DNA of 64,000 nt from Geminicoccus harenae (GTDB lineage Bacteria > Pseudomonadota > Alphaproteobacteria > Geminicoccales > Geminicoccaceae): positions 1 to 64,000 of the forward strand of contig NZ_JABGCL010000015.1 in NCBI RefSeq assembly GCF_019800005.1, read 5' to 3'. Position numbers and translations under genes: made by a program. Of the stretch, positions 44,649 to 53,760 are shown piece after piece. The notes under the pieces are model-generated. The model was given only the letters and a program-made list of their open reading frames with translations, was not told the origin of the DNA and made no database searches. Numbering within the stretch: the first letter of the stretch is position 1; the number at the start of each line of letters is the position of its first letter.

Positions 44649-44864
44649 ATGACGATGTCCTGGACCATTGGCTGGCTGATCGTCTCGACGCTCCTGGCGG
44701 GCCTGGGCGCCTGGCAGGACCGCCGGCCGATCGGGCTGGGGCCGGCGCCGCTGGTGCCCGCCCTGTTCTGGCTGGCGATCGGCACCATCGGCATCGTGCT
44801 CTGCCTGGCGCATCTCATTTCGCTGCTCACCGGGGTGGAGCTGCATGGCCGAGGCAATTTCTGA
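44649..44864 (+). CDS. Small two-helix membrane protein upstream of the cyclase
   Basis: The 71-aa protein starts MTMSWTIGWLIVSTLLAGLG and has two hydrophobic segments (about 5-20 and 35-58), so it is probably an inner-membrane protein. No family is recognised. Its last 20 bp overlap the start of the adenylate/guanylate cyclase gene, so the pair is coupled; a role in anchoring or sensing for the cyclase is only a guess. The ATG at 44655 (MSW) is an alternative start. Confidence 0.6.
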   Translation: MTMSWTIGWLIVSTLLAGLGAWQDRRPIGLGPAPLVPALFWLAIGTIGIVLCLAHLISLLTGVELHGRGNF

Positions 44865-46068
44865 CTGCTGCCCGGATTGTGCCGGCCAGCTCCTGGAACT
44901 GTGCGACGAGCTTTTGGCCCGTGCTTCCGACTTTCCCGATCCCGGGGAGTTCATCGGCCTGGTCGCGGCCAGGCTCACCGAGATCGGCCTGCCGATCCTC
45001 CGCCTCGCGGCAGGCGGCGACCTGCTCCATCCCACCATCGAGGGCATGGGCTGGCGCTGGCGGCCCAGCACCGGGGTCGAGTCGCTGATGATGGAGCGGC
45101 GGGAGAGCTGGGACGTCGAGGAGTGGATCAAGAGCCCGATCCGCCACCTGATCGAGACGGGCGAGCCGTCGATCCAGCTACCGACCGGCGACGACGAGCT
45201 GGCCGCGCGCTTCCCGATCCTGGCCGATCTGCGCCAGGAAGGTGTTACCGAATATCTCCTGTTCACCGAGCGGGTGCGCGGAGCGCTCCGCATCACGTCG
45301 GACAACGACGTCTGGGTGTCCTTCGCCCATGGCGGCGGGTTCCGGATCGACGCGGCCACCGCCAAGGGCCTCAAGCGCGTCGCCACCATCCTGGTCCTGA
45401 TCATCCAGGCCCATGCCGCACTCTTCACCGTGCGCACCCTGCTGGGCGTCTATCTCGGTGACGATGCGGCGCAGAAGGTGCTGGACGGTAACGTGCTGCG
45501 CGGCCGGGCCGACCCGATCAGCGCGGTGATTTGGTACTCGGATCTCGCCGACTTCACCAAGATCACCGACGAGAAGCCGCCCAAGGGCGTGCTGGCGTTG
45601 CTCAACGACTATGCCGCGACCATTTCCGACGAGCTGGCGCGGCATGGCGGCAACGTGCTGAAGTTCACCGGCGACGGGATCCTCGCCGTGTTCCAGCAGG
45701 ACGATGGTGCTGCCCGCGCCCTGGCGGCCGTGGACGACACGCGGCGGGTGGTGACCGAGCTCAACGAGCGGCGGGCCCAGCGCGGTGCGCCGACCACGAG
45801 CGTGTACGTGGCGCTGCACCATGGTGAGCTACTCTACGGTAATTTCGGCAGCACTACCCGGATGGACTTTACCGTGCTGGGCCAAGCGGTGAACCAGGTG
45901 GCCCGGATCGCCGCCCTGTCGCGCAGCCTGGACCAGCCGGTGATCCTGAGTGAGGCGTTCGCCGAAGCGGCCCCCTCCGAGCGTCATCGTCTGGTCTCGC
46001 TCGGCCGCTATGCGCTGCGTGGCGTGACCCGCCCGCAGAACCTCTTCACCCTGGATCCGACCGCATGA
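44845..46068 (+). CDS. Class III adenylate/guanylate cyclase
   Basis: The 407-aa protein has a C-terminal class III cyclase homology domain (about residues 225-400). The metal-binding aspartate is in WYSDLADFTKITDEK (near 233), the second in KFTGDGILAVFQ (near 278), and VLGQAVNQVARI is the typical dimer-face helix. The N-terminal 200 residues form an unrecognised soluble sensor with WSFRI/WRPSTG-type aromatic-rich sequence. There is no transmembrane segment, unlike the preceding small membrane protein. The gene overlaps both neighbours (20 bp before, 4 bp after). ATP versus GTP preference is not clear. Confidence 0.88.
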   Translation: MAEAISDCCPDCAGQLLELCDELLARASDFPDPGEFIGLVAARLTEIGLPILRLAAGGDLLHPTIEGMGWRWRPSTGVESLMMERRESWDVEEWIKSPIRHLIETGEPSIQLPTGDDELAARFPILADLRQEGVTEYLLFTERVRGALRITSDNDVWVSFAHGGGFRIDAATAKGLKRVATILVLIIQAHAALFTVRTLLGVYLGDDAAQKVLDGNVLRGRADPISAVIWYSDLADFTKITDEKPPKGVLALLNDYAATISDELARHGGNVLKFTGDGILAVFQQDDGAARALAAVDDTRRVVTELNERRAQRGAPTTSVYVALHHGELLYGNFGSTTRMDFTVLGQAVNQVARIAALSRSLDQPVILSEAFAEAAPSERHRLVSLGRYALRGVTRPQNLFTLDPTA

Positions 46069-46946
46069 TCTCGCTCGTTACCTGGAACATCCAGTATGGC
46101 CGCGGCCGCGACGACCGGGTCGACCTGGAGCGCCAGGCCGATCTCCTGCGCCCGTTCGACGTCATCGGCCTGCAGGAAGTGGAACGCTTCTGGCGGCGGA
46201 CCGGCGAGGTCGACCAGGTGGCGCGGCTGGCCGAGCTGCTGCCCGACCACTACCATGTCTATGGCCCCGCCACCGACATCCTGAAGCAGCACGAGCCGGG
46301 TCCCAAGGGTGCCGTGCGCCGCCAGTTCGGCAATGCGGTGTTCTCCCGCTTCCCGATCCTGACCGCCAACCCGGTGACCCTGCCCAGGCGCGCGGCGATG
46401 GGTATTCCGACCAGTGCCAGGATCGCGCTCGACACGATCCTCGAGCTGCCGTCCGGTCGGCACCTGCGCTTCTGCTCGACCCATCTGGACCATGCCCAGG
46501 CCGATCTGCGCCTGGAGCAGGCGGACGCCCTGCTCCGGCTCTACCGCGAGGCAGCCCTGTCCGGCGGTATCTCCCATGGCGCTGCCGGGTCCGACCATCC
46601 CTGGTGGGGCGAGGAGATCCAGGCACCCCCAGTGCCGCCGGACATGGTGCTGGTCGGCGACTTCAACCTGACGCCGGCGGAGCCGACCTATGCCCGGCTC
46701 GTGGGCGCCTGCGATCCGCATTTCGGCCGGGTCGCCCATCTGGACGGGTTCGCCGATGCCTGGACGCTCACCGGCCATGCCGAGGAGGAAGGCATGACCT
46801 GGTGGGACGATCCAGAGGTGGCGCCGCGTCGGCTGGACTATGTGCTGGTGACCGCAGGCCTGGCGCCGCTGGTCCGCTCCTGCCGGATCCTGCCGGGCGA
46901 CCTGTCCGACCACCAGCCGGTCGCGGTCGAGCTGGAGCTCGGCTGA
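46065..46946 (+). CDS. Endonuclease/exonuclease/phosphatase (EEP) family protein
   Basis: This 293-aa protein has the complete EEP fold motifs: LVTWNIQYGRG near the start, IGLQEVERF (metal-binding Glu), VLVGDFNLTPAEP (Asp-Asn) and a C-terminal LSDHQPVAVELEL (Asp-His). It is a metal-dependent phosphodiesterase or phosphatase, and the substrate is unknown. The ATG overlaps the cyclase stop by 4 bp, so the phosphodiesterase-like enzyme is made with the cyclase. Whether it acts on the cyclic nucleotide is untested. Confidence 0.85.
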   Translation: MISLVTWNIQYGRGRDDRVDLERQADLLRPFDVIGLQEVERFWRRTGEVDQVARLAELLPDHYHVYGPATDILKQHEPGPKGAVRRQFGNAVFSRFPILTANPVTLPRRAAMGIPTSARIALDTILELPSGRHLRFCSTHLDHAQADLRLEQADALLRLYREAALSGGISHGAAGSDHPWWGEEIQAPPVPPDMVLVGDFNLTPAEPTYARLVGACDPHFGRVAHLDGFADAWTLTGHAEEEGMTWWDDPEVAPRRLDYVLVTAGLAPLVRSCRILPGDLSDHQPVAVELELG

Positions 46947-47045
46947 GCCCGGTTTTCCTGGACCCGTTCCAGCCAGCCGCGTAACGAGCGGCCATCGCCA
47001 GCATCCGCTCTGCTTCCTGGGCCGGATCAGGCAAGCGGGGAACGG

Positions 47046-48866
47046 ATGCAGGGGCCGATCGAGCCAGCGCGCGAGCCACGGGCAGGACTGGCCGAGCTGC
47101 GGCGCCTGCTGGCCTTCGTGCTGCCCTATCTCTGGCCGAAGGACGAGCCCGGCCTCCGGATCAGGGTGGTGCTGGCCAGCATCGCCATGGTGGCGGCCAA
47201 GCTCCTGAACATCCAGGTGCCGTTCTTCCTGAAGCGGGTGGTCGATGCGCTGGGCATGCCGGCCGACCTGCTCACCATCCCGCTGGTGGCCCTGATCGCC
47301 TATGGCGCGGCAAGGCTGGGTGCCGCCCTGTTCCAGGAGCTGCGCGACGCCCTGTTCGCCCGGGTGGGCGAGCGGGCCGGGCGGCGGGTAGCGATCGGGG
47401 TGTATCGCCACCTGTTCGACCTGTCGCTGCGCTACCACCTGGAGCGGCGCACCGGCGAGCTCGGCCGCTCGGTCGAGCGCGGGGTGAAAGCGATCAGCTT
47501 TTTGCTCACCACCGCTTTGTTCGCCATGGGCCCGGTCCTGGTCGAGCTGGTCCTGGTGCTGGGCATCCTGCTCCGGCTCTATCCCTGGAGCTGGGCGTTC
47601 ACCGTGTTCGCCACGATCGCGGTCTATGCGGCCTTCACCATCTGGACCACCAACTGGCGGACCAAGTACCGACGCGAGATGAACCGGCTGGACAATCTGT
47701 TCGCCGGCCAGGCGGTGGACGGGCTGATCAACTACGAGATGGTCAAGGCGTTCACCGCGGAGGAGCACGAGACAAGGCGGCTGGACCAGGCGATGGCGCA
47801 GTACGAGGAGGCCGCCGTCCGCTCGCAGACCTCGCTCTCGCTCCTGAACACCGGCCAGGCCGCCATCATCGCCATCGGCGTGACCGTGCTGATGGGCCTG
47901 TCCGCGGCGCGCGTGGTGGCGGGCGAGGCCACGGTGGGCGACGTGGTGCTGGTCAATGCCTTCATCCTCCAGCTCTACCTGCCGTTGAACTTCCTGGGCG
48001 TGCTTTATCGTGAGCTGCGCCAGTCGCTGATCGACCTGGAGAACCTGGCGGGCCTGTCCGGCCTGAAGCCCGAGGTGGCCGATGCCCCGGACGCGAAGGC
48101 GCTGCAGCTCGCCGGCGGCGAGGTGCGCTTCGAGCATGTCAGCTTCGCCTACGACCCGCGCCGGCCGATCCTGGACGACCTGTCCTTCACCATCCCGTCG
48201 GGGCGCAAGCTGGCGATCGTGGGCCCATCGGGCGCCGGCAAGTCGACGGTGGTGCGCCTCCTGTTCCGCTTCTACGACGTGAGCTCCGGCCAGATCCGGA
48301 TCGACGGCCAGGACCTGCGCGGGTTGCGACAGCGCTCCTTGCGCCAGGCGATCGGCGTGGTGCCGCAGGACACGGTGCTGTTCAACGACACGATCCGCGC
48401 CAACATCGCCTATGCCCGTCCGGATGCCGGCCAGGAGGAGATCGAGGCCGCGGCCCGGACCGCACAGATCCACGACTTCATCCGCCTCCTCCCGGAAGGC
48501 TACGACGCCGTGGTCGGCGAGCGCGGGCTCAAGCTGTCCGGCGGGGAGAAGCAGCGGGTGGCCATGGCGCGGGTCGTCTTGAAGGACCCGCCGATCCTGA
48601 TCCTGGACGAGGCCACCTCCGCCCTCGACAGCCGCACCGAGCAGGCGCTGCAGGCGGAACTGCAGCAGGTCGCGGCCGGGCGCACCACGCTGGTGATCGC
48701 GCACCGCCTTTCCACGGTGGTGGACGCCGACGAGATCCTGGTCCTGGAGCGGGGCAAGGTGGTTGAGCGGGGCAACCACCACCGGCTGCTGGCCCATGGC
48801 GGCCTGTATGCGCAGATGTGGCGGCGCCAGCATGAGCGCGTGCCCGGCAGCTACCCAGCGGACTGA
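47046..48866 (+). CDS. Atm1-like ABC half-transporter (fused membrane and ATPase domains)
   Basis: The 606-aa protein is an exporter half-transporter. The membrane domain (about 1-330) has the Atm1/HMT1 signature KYRREMNRLDNLFAGQAVDG with INYEMVKAFTAEEHE. The ATPase domain has Walker A GPSGAGKSTVVRLLF (about 396-410), the signature LSGGEKQRVA and Walker B ILILDEATSALD. Atm1 homologues in bacteria export glutathione-linked metals or heavy metals. It follows the EEP gene by 100 bp and is not overlapping, so its link to the cyclase unit is uncertain. Confidence 0.9.
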   Translation: MQGPIEPAREPRAGLAELRRLLAFVLPYLWPKDEPGLRIRVVLASIAMVAAKLLNIQVPFFLKRVVDALGMPADLLTIPLVALIAYGAARLGAALFQELRDALFARVGERAGRRVAIGVYRHLFDLSLRYHLERRTGELGRSVERGVKAISFLLTTALFAMGPVLVELVLVLGILLRLYPWSWAFTVFATIAVYAAFTIWTTNWRTKYRREMNRLDNLFAGQAVDGLINYEMVKAFTAEEHETRRLDQAMAQYEEAAVRSQTSLSLLNTGQAAIIAIGVTVLMGLSAARVVAGEATVGDVVLVNAFILQLYLPLNFLGVLYRELRQSLIDLENLAGLSGLKPEVADAPDAKALQLAGGEVRFEHVSFAYDPRRPILDDLSFTIPSGRKLAIVGPSGAGKSTVVRLLFRFYDVSSGQIRIDGQDLRGLRQRSLRQAIGVVPQDTVLFNDTIRANIAYARPDAGQEEIEAAARTAQIHDFIRLLPEGYDAVVGERGLKLSGGEKQRVAMARVVLKDPPILILDEATSALDSRTEQALQAELQQVAAGRTTLVIAHRLSTVVDADEILVLERGKVVERGNHHRLLAHGGLYAQMWRRQHERVPGSYPAD

Positions 48867-49262
48867 CCAGCCGGCGCAACAGCCTGGATCACGGGCCGTG
48901 GCCTGGGGGTCACGTCATCAGAATTTCCGGTAATAATTCCGAGCTTCAGCTCTGAGGCCCGACGCTGCTGTGCGCGGAAAAATCCAGCTCTGACGCGTGT
49001 TTGATGGATGCACCGGAGCGTCGATGTAATTCTACGACTCTTCCGGAAGATGAATAATAATACATCCATGATCCGGTCGAGGCGTAACGTGTTCTCAAGG
49101 AAGACGGAATGATCTACGCGACTACCGGATGAATTGATGGTAGATAAGAACAACCTTTAGGCGAATAACTGCCGACTAGATAGAACTTCCGACAACTTCA
49201 CGAGCCATGGCCAGCCGTCTGCCGACGCTCCGCCATGGTCGGTTCACGACCGGAGAAGGATC
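48867..49262. other. AT-rich intergenic island
   Basis: Positions 48940-49190 are markedly AT-richer than the rest of the window, with runs such as GAATAATAATACATCC near 49050. No reliable gene is seen; a minus-strand 100-codon ORF (48851-49153) has AT-driven codon use and no recognisable product. The region precedes a secreted protein and could hold a long leader, a small RNA or a promoter. It also has 16 bp (48919-48934) that recur inverted at 17618-17633. Confidence 0.4.
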
Positions 49263-50759
49263 ATGATGCGTATTCGCGGGGCGATGGGCATCGCTGCCGT
49301 GCTGCTGGCGGTGTCCGCTCCGGCTGCGGGCACGGCGCTGGCCACGGAGGCGGCCCCGATCACCGGCCTGGCCGCTCAGGCGGCGCTGGCCGGTGCGGCG
49401 AACGACGACGTGCTGGCGAGGCGGCTGGACGACCGGGTGAAGCTGCAGCGCACCTCGCACCGGGGCATGGAGTTCGTGCCGATCGCGCGCCCGGGCGGGA
49501 CCAAGAACGGCAAGGCCAAGCTCGGCATCGACATCGTCAACCAGATCGAGCTCGACGGCAACGCGCTGGACAACGTGTTCTCCAGCCTCCTGCCGCTCGA
49601 CTTCAACAACAACGGCACGGCCGAATTCCTGCACTGGAACGGCCACCGGATCATGCGGCTCTATGGCGGCAAGGGTAACAAGATCTGGCAGATCACCAAC
49701 AGCTCCGGCCGCCGCCAGGGCAAGGAAGCCTGGACCCATCGCGATACCGCCGCGATCCTCGACCTGAACGGCGACAAGAAGGAGGACGTCCTCCACTGCT
49801 GGCAGTCCGGCTCCACCAGACAGCTGGTCGCCCGCAACGGCGCCAACGGCAAGGAGATCCGCAAGGTCAGTCTGAGCGGCCAGAGCAACTCGGCCGCCAG
49901 CCTGTGCCTGATCTCCGTGTATCGCAAGCAGTCGGACAAGAAGCCGATCGTGATCGTCGCCCAGCAGCAGCCGGGCGGCAGCGCCAAGTGCGACAGCAAG
50001 AACTATGTCGACTACTATACCCGGGTCGCCGCCTACGACACCAACCTGAAGCTGCTCTGGACCACCGACACCTGCCATGCCGGCCACCAGACCGCCGGGG
50101 TGGACACCGATGGTGACGGCTACATGGAGTATTTCTTCGCCGGCAAGTATGCGCTCGACTTCAACGGCAAGATCCGCTGCTCGCTGAGCGGCTGGAACAG
50201 CAAGGACCATGTCGACGCGATCCGCGTCGGCCGGCTCGATCCCGCCTCCACCCGGATCACCGCCGTGGCGCTGGGTGCCACCGGTGGTGGCGGCTTCGAC
50301 GCCAGCAACTGCAAGCGGCTCTGGACCATGCCCAAGGAGATCAAGAACCCGCAGGAGCTGTCGATCGCCCAGCTCGACCCTGCCCCCAAGCCGCTATCGA
50401 TCACCGTCACCCAGCGCGGCTCGGACACCACCAAGAGCCACGTGCTCAACAAGGACGGTAAGATCGTCCGCACCATCGGCCACCGCGTCGTGCCGATGCA
50501 GAACGCCGAGCTCGACAGCGACACCCGCACCGACGAGCTGGTCTCGATGTTCGGCAACGTGTTCAACGGCGCCGGCAGCAAGATCCTGTCGACCAACTGG
50601 TACTGGGACCTCAAGGGCAGCAAGGTGAAGCAGGTGAGCACGGCCAACGAATACGAGGCCTGGGCGGCGTTCCCCCTGCTCTACGACGTCGACAATGACG
50701 GCCGCGACGAGTTGGTCACCTGGGGCCAGAGTCTGATCGTGGTCGGTCGGCCCCGCTGA
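49263..50759 (+). CDS. Secreted FG-GAP/VCBS-type beta-propeller protein
   Basis: The 498-aa precursor has an N-terminal signal peptide (about residues 1-27, cleavage near ALATEA). At least four repeats carry calcium-like DxNxD loops: LDFNNNGTAEFL (near 112), LDLNGDKKEDVL (near 166), VDTDGDGYMEYF (near 280) and YDVDNDGRDELV (near 475). The spacing fits a beta-propeller similar to the blades of PL11 rhamnogalacturonan lyases, but the catalytic region of that family is not evident. Role may be polysaccharide binding or adhesion. It is transcribed from an AT-rich upstream region and ends at a perfect hairpin. Confidence 0.65.
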   Translation: MMRIRGAMGIAAVLLAVSAPAAGTALATEAAPITGLAAQAALAGAANDDVLARRLDDRVKLQRTSHRGMEFVPIARPGGTKNGKAKLGIDIVNQIELDGNALDNVFSSLLPLDFNNNGTAEFLHWNGHRIMRLYGGKGNKIWQITNSSGRRQGKEAWTHRDTAAILDLNGDKKEDVLHCWQSGSTRQLVARNGANGKEIRKVSLSGQSNSAASLCLISVYRKQSDKKPIVIVAQQQPGGSAKCDSKNYVDYYTRVAAYDTNLKLLWTTDTCHAGHQTAGVDTDGDGYMEYFFAGKYALDFNGKIRCSLSGWNSKDHVDAIRVGRLDPASTRITAVALGATGGGGFDASNCKRLWTMPKEIKNPQELSIAQLDPAPKPLSITVTQRGSDTTKSHVLNKDGKIVRTIGHRVVPMQNAELDSDTRTDELVSMFGNVFNGAGSKILSTNWYWDLKGSKVKQVSTANEYEAWAAFPLLYDVDNDGRDELVTWGQSLIVVGRPR

Positions 50760-50763
50760 AGAA

Positions 50764-50796
50764 CGGCCGCGGGAGGGAGCACCCGCCCCGCGGCCG
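50764..50796. terminator. Bidirectional terminator between convergent genes
   Basis: CGGCCGCGGG (50764-50773) and CCCGCGGCCG (50787-50796) form a perfect 10-bp stem with a 13-base loop. It begins 4 bp after the stop of the propeller gene and ends 14 bp before the stop of the convergent CHRD gene. Confidence 0.7.
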
Positions 50797-50810
50797 CACC
50801 GGTGATCGGC

Positions 50811-51347
50811 TCAGTGATGATGTCCGTGGCGATGCACGTCGCCGCGGATCTCGCCGGCCGGATACTTGGCCGAGTGTACGTTGACATAGACCGCACCGGC
50901 GCGGATCGCGCGGATCAGCTCGCCGATATTGTCCACGCCCTGGGCCTCGGGCCCCGTGGCCTGGCGGATCGTGCCGGACACGCGCCCGGACTTCGGGCAG
51001 GCGGGCGTGCCGGCCGGGCCATTGCCCAGATTGGTGCACAGGAAGGCGGAGATGCCGCCATTGACCGCCGGGCGGCCGATATGGATGTGCGCCTGGGTCA
51101 CGGTGCTCTCGGTGGCCCGGTACTCCAGCGTGTACCTGATCGTGCTGCCGTCGATGCGCAGCGTGGCGCTGCCGCTGCCCGGCGTGACCAGGGTCGGCAC
51201 TTCCTGGAAGCTGTCGAGCTTCACCACGAAGACGTTGCGGTGCCGGTCGCCCCGGCGGTCGCCATCCCTGGCCTGGACTGCATCACCCGCCACGGCGGCA
51301 AGGCAGAATGCGGCGCACAGCGTGCCCATGAGCTTGGCGCGGATCAT
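50811..51347 (-). CDS. CHRD-domain secreted protein
   Basis: The 178-aa precursor has a signal peptide (MIRAKLMGTLCAAFCLAAVA) and a CHRD domain, recognised from FVVKLDSFQEVPTLVTPGSG, RATESTVTQAHIHIGRPAVNGG and NVHSAKYPAGEIRGDVHRHG. The C-terminus is histidine-rich (HRHGHHH), which could bind metal. CHRD proteins are extracytoplasmic and of unclear function in bacteria. GGGAGG lies upstream of the ATG at 51347. Confidence 0.88.
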   Translation of the reverse strand: MIRAKLMGTLCAAFCLAAVAGDAVQARDGDRRGDRHRNVFVVKLDSFQEVPTLVTPGSGSATLRIDGSTIRYTLEYRATESTVTQAHIHIGRPAVNGGISAFLCTNLGNGPAGTPACPKSGRVSGTIRQATGPEAQGVDNIGELIRAIRAGAVYVNVHSAKYPAGEIRGDVHRHGHHH

Positions 51348-51683
51348 TGCAACCTCCCTTTCCGGCAATCGCCTCCGCGGACGAAGCGGGGCAGATCACC
51401 TTGGTTACCATCATCATCTTCCGCCAGCCTCACGGGCAGTTCAAGAAATATTGACCTTGGTTTATGTAATATTTCCACCGCCAAATACGACAGCAGACCA
51501 GCCGCTGATCAACGTCAATATTCCCAAAGAGAAGCTGCCGATCTGATCCAGGCCGATCGTGACTTCCGAGTGGGCAGATTTTCCTGCCGGAACATCTCCA
51601 ACATTCGTCACCAGCATTACCCGACATCCGGAACAGGCTGCCAACGCCCGGGCCGGCGCTTCTGCACCGGCCCGGGCAGTGCC
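51348..51683. other. Intergenic with AT-rich dyad
   Basis: No credible gene is seen between the CHRD gene and the aldo/keto reductase. AAATATT (51446-51452) and AATATTT (51468-51474) form an inverted repeat in an AT-rich patch, with a third AATATT at about 51513. The patch may form the CHRD promoter region. A 60-codon minus-strand ORF (51462-51644) has no support. Confidence 0.4.
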
Positions 51684-52709
51684 TCAGCCCGGCGCGGGGC
51701 TGCCCTCGCGCAAGAGACCCTCGTGGCGCAGTTCCGCCCACAAATCCGCCGGGATCCGCTGGGTCATCAGCCGGACATTGGCCTGGACCTCCTCGGGCTT
51801 CACCGCACCCGGGATGATCGACGCCACCTCCGCCAGGCCCAGCGGGAACTGGATCGCGGCTGCGGCCAGCGGCACGGCGTGGCGCTGGCAGACCGCCTCG
51901 ATCCGGCGGACCCGCTCCAGGATCTCCGGGGGTGCGGGCTTGTAGTTGTACTTCGCCCCTTCCACCGGGCCGGTCGCCAGGATGCCGGAATTGAACGGCC
52001 CGCCCAGCAGGAAGCTGAACTTCTTCTGCCGCGCCAGCGGCATCAGGTCGTCCAGCCCGTTCTGCTCCAGGAGGGTGTAGCGCCCGGCCAGCAGGAACAC
52101 GTCCGGATCGGCGTCGGTCGCCAGCCGCTTGCACGGCTCGATCTCGTTCACGCCCATGCCGATCGCATTGACCACGCCCTGCGCGCGCAGCTCGGCCAGT
52201 GCCCTAAACGCACCCTCGACCGCCTCCTTGTAGCGCTGCTCGTAGGCCTCGCGGGTGCCATGGGTCCAGATGTCGACATCGTGGATGAACAGGATGTCGA
52301 TCCGCTCGATGCCCAGGCGCTGCAGGCTGTGCTCCACCTCGCGCATCGTGCCGTCATAGGAATAGTCGTAGACCGGCTGCATGTTCAGCCCGCCGGCCCA
52401 CTGGCCGCGGTCGATCTGCTCCGGCGGGGTCGGCTTCAGCCAACGGCCGACCTTGGTCGAGAGCACGTAGGAATCGCGCGGCTGCCGGCGCAGCACATGG
52501 CCGACCCGGTGCTCGGACAGGCCATAGCCATAGAGCGGCGCAGTATCAAACAGCCGGCAGCCGGAGTCGTAGGCCGTCTGCACCGTGGCCAGCGCCCGCT
52601 CCTCCGGGATCTTCTCGTAGATGTCGCCGAGCGGCGCCGACCCGAACCCCAGGACCGGCACCGCGAGGCCCGTCGTCCCGATCTCGCGCGTGGCGAGTTC
52701 CGTCATCAT
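51684..52709 (-). CDS. Aldo/keto reductase (pyridoxal/aldose dehydrogenase-like)
   Basis: The 341-aa protein is an AKR TIM barrel. Catalytic tetrad elements are visible: LFDTAPLYGYGLSEHRVG (Asp and Tyr), STKVGRWLKP (Lys) and FIHDVDIW (His). The family resembles D-threo-aldose 1-dehydrogenase and pyridoxal 4-dehydrogenase. It is divergent from the LtnD-like dehydrogenase (139-bp gap), which suggests a role in sugar or sugar-acid use. Confidence 0.88.
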   Translation of the reverse strand: MMTELATREIGTTGLAVPVLGFGSAPLGDIYEKIPEERALATVQTAYDSGCRLFDTAPLYGYGLSEHRVGHVLRRQPRDSYVLSTKVGRWLKPTPPEQIDRGQWAGGLNMQPVYDYSYDGTMREVEHSLQRLGIERIDILFIHDVDIWTHGTREAYEQRYKEAVEGAFRALAELRAQGVVNAIGMGVNEIEPCKRLATDADPDVFLLAGRYTLLEQNGLDDLMPLARQKKFSFLLGGPFNSGILATGPVEGAKYNYKPAPPEILERVRRIEAVCQRHAVPLAAAAIQFPLGLAEVASIIPGAVKPEEVQANVRLMTQRIPADLWAELRHEGLLREGSPAPG

Positions 52710-52848
52710 CGTCTCCCTGTTGAGCGGGCCGGGATCCTAGTGCGGCGTCCTGGTAAGCGTAAGCGCCCGCAAGGCGTCCGCCGGCACCGCTTGCCTGCCC
52801 GGCACGGGCAGCGCAGGTTCGGACCAGGACCAATAAGGAGAACGACCC

Positions 52849-53724
52849 GTGCAGCTCGGCGTGATCGGCCTAGGCTCGATGGGTGGCGGCATGGCGCGCG
52901 CCGCGAGCGCCCGGGGCCTGAAGGTGACCGGCTACGACATCCGCCCGACCCGCATCGAGGGCATCACCGCCGCGGCCTCGCCGGCGGAAGCTGCGGCCGG
53001 GGCCGACATCCTGCTGGTCATGGTGGTCAATGCCCATCAGCTCGAGGTCGCCCTGTTCGGCGAGAATGGTGCCCTTGCCGCTTTGCCCGAGGGTGCCGTC
53101 GTCGTGTCGAGCGCCACCATCCCCGCCGAGGATGCGGTGCGGATCGGCGAGCGGGTCGAGGCGGCGGGCCACCCCTACCTGGACGCCCCGGTCTCGGGCG
53201 GTGCCGCCAGGGCCGCCTCGGGCGAACTGACCTTCATGGCCTCGGGCAGCGAGGCGGCGTTCGCCAAGGCTGCACCCATGCTGGATGCCTGTGCTGCCAA
53301 GGTATTCCGCCTGGGCCCGAAGATCGGCATCGGCTCCACGGTCAAGACGGTCCACCAGCTCCTGGCCGGCGTGCATATCGCGGCCGCGGCGGAAGCCATG
53401 GCGCTGGGCGTGCGCGCCGGGGCGGACGCGACGGAGCTGTTCGAGGTGATCAGCAACGCCGCCGGGCGGTCCTGGATGTTCGAGAACCGCGTCCCGCACA
53501 TGCTGGCACGCGACTTCACGCCCCACTCCGCCGTCGAGATCTTCGTCAAGGACTTAGGATTGGTGCTGGATACTGGGCGCAGCCTGCGCTTTCCCCTGCC
53601 GGTCGCGGCGGCGGCGCACCAGCAGTTCCTGGCAGCGGCGGCGGCCGGGCTCGGCGGCGAGGACGATGCCGCGGTGGTGAAGGTCTATGAGCGCCTGGCA
53701 GGGATCGAAGTGAAGGGAAGCTGA
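52849..53724 (+). CDS. ltnD: L-threonate dehydrogenase-like (beta-hydroxyacid dehydrogenase)
   Basis: The 291-aa protein has the NAD motif LGVIGLGSMGGGMARAASARG at its N-terminus, LDAPVSGGAARAASGELTFM (substrate loop), and the catalytic lysine in STVKTVHQLLAGVHIAAAAE (near residue 165). SWMFENRVPHMLARDFTPHSAV is close to LtnD, which oxidises L-threonate to 2-oxotetronate. GTG is the start, preceded by AAGGAG. Partners (ltnA/ltnB/otnK) are not adjacent. Confidence 0.8.
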   Translation: MQLGVIGLGSMGGGMARAASARGLKVTGYDIRPTRIEGITAAASPAEAAAGADILLVMVVNAHQLEVALFGENGALAALPEGAVVVSSATIPAEDAVRIGERVEAAGHPYLDAPVSGGAARAASGELTFMASGSEAAFAKAAPMLDACAAKVFRLGPKIGIGSTVKTVHQLLAGVHIAAAAEAMALGVRAGADATELFEVISNAAGRSWMFENRVPHMLARDFTPHSAVEIFVKDLGLVLDTGRSLRFPLPVAAAAHQQFLAAAAAGLGGEDDAAVVKVYERLAGIEVKGS

Positions 53725-53760
53725 GTTCCATAGCAGCCTTCCCCGCATGGAGATCCCTGC

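Noticed and set aside
42195..45437. 1080-codon minus-strand ORF
   Set aside because: Shadow of the binding protein, mntH and cyclase in another frame; low complexity and no recognisable domain.
48851..49153. 100-codon minus-strand ORF in the AT-rich island
   Set aside because: No family, no ribosome site, and composition explained by low GC; overlaps the end of the Atm1-like gene.
51462..51644. 60-codon minus-strand ORF with a hydrophobic end
   Set aside because: No ribosome site or similarity; likely chance in an intergenic AT-rich patch.
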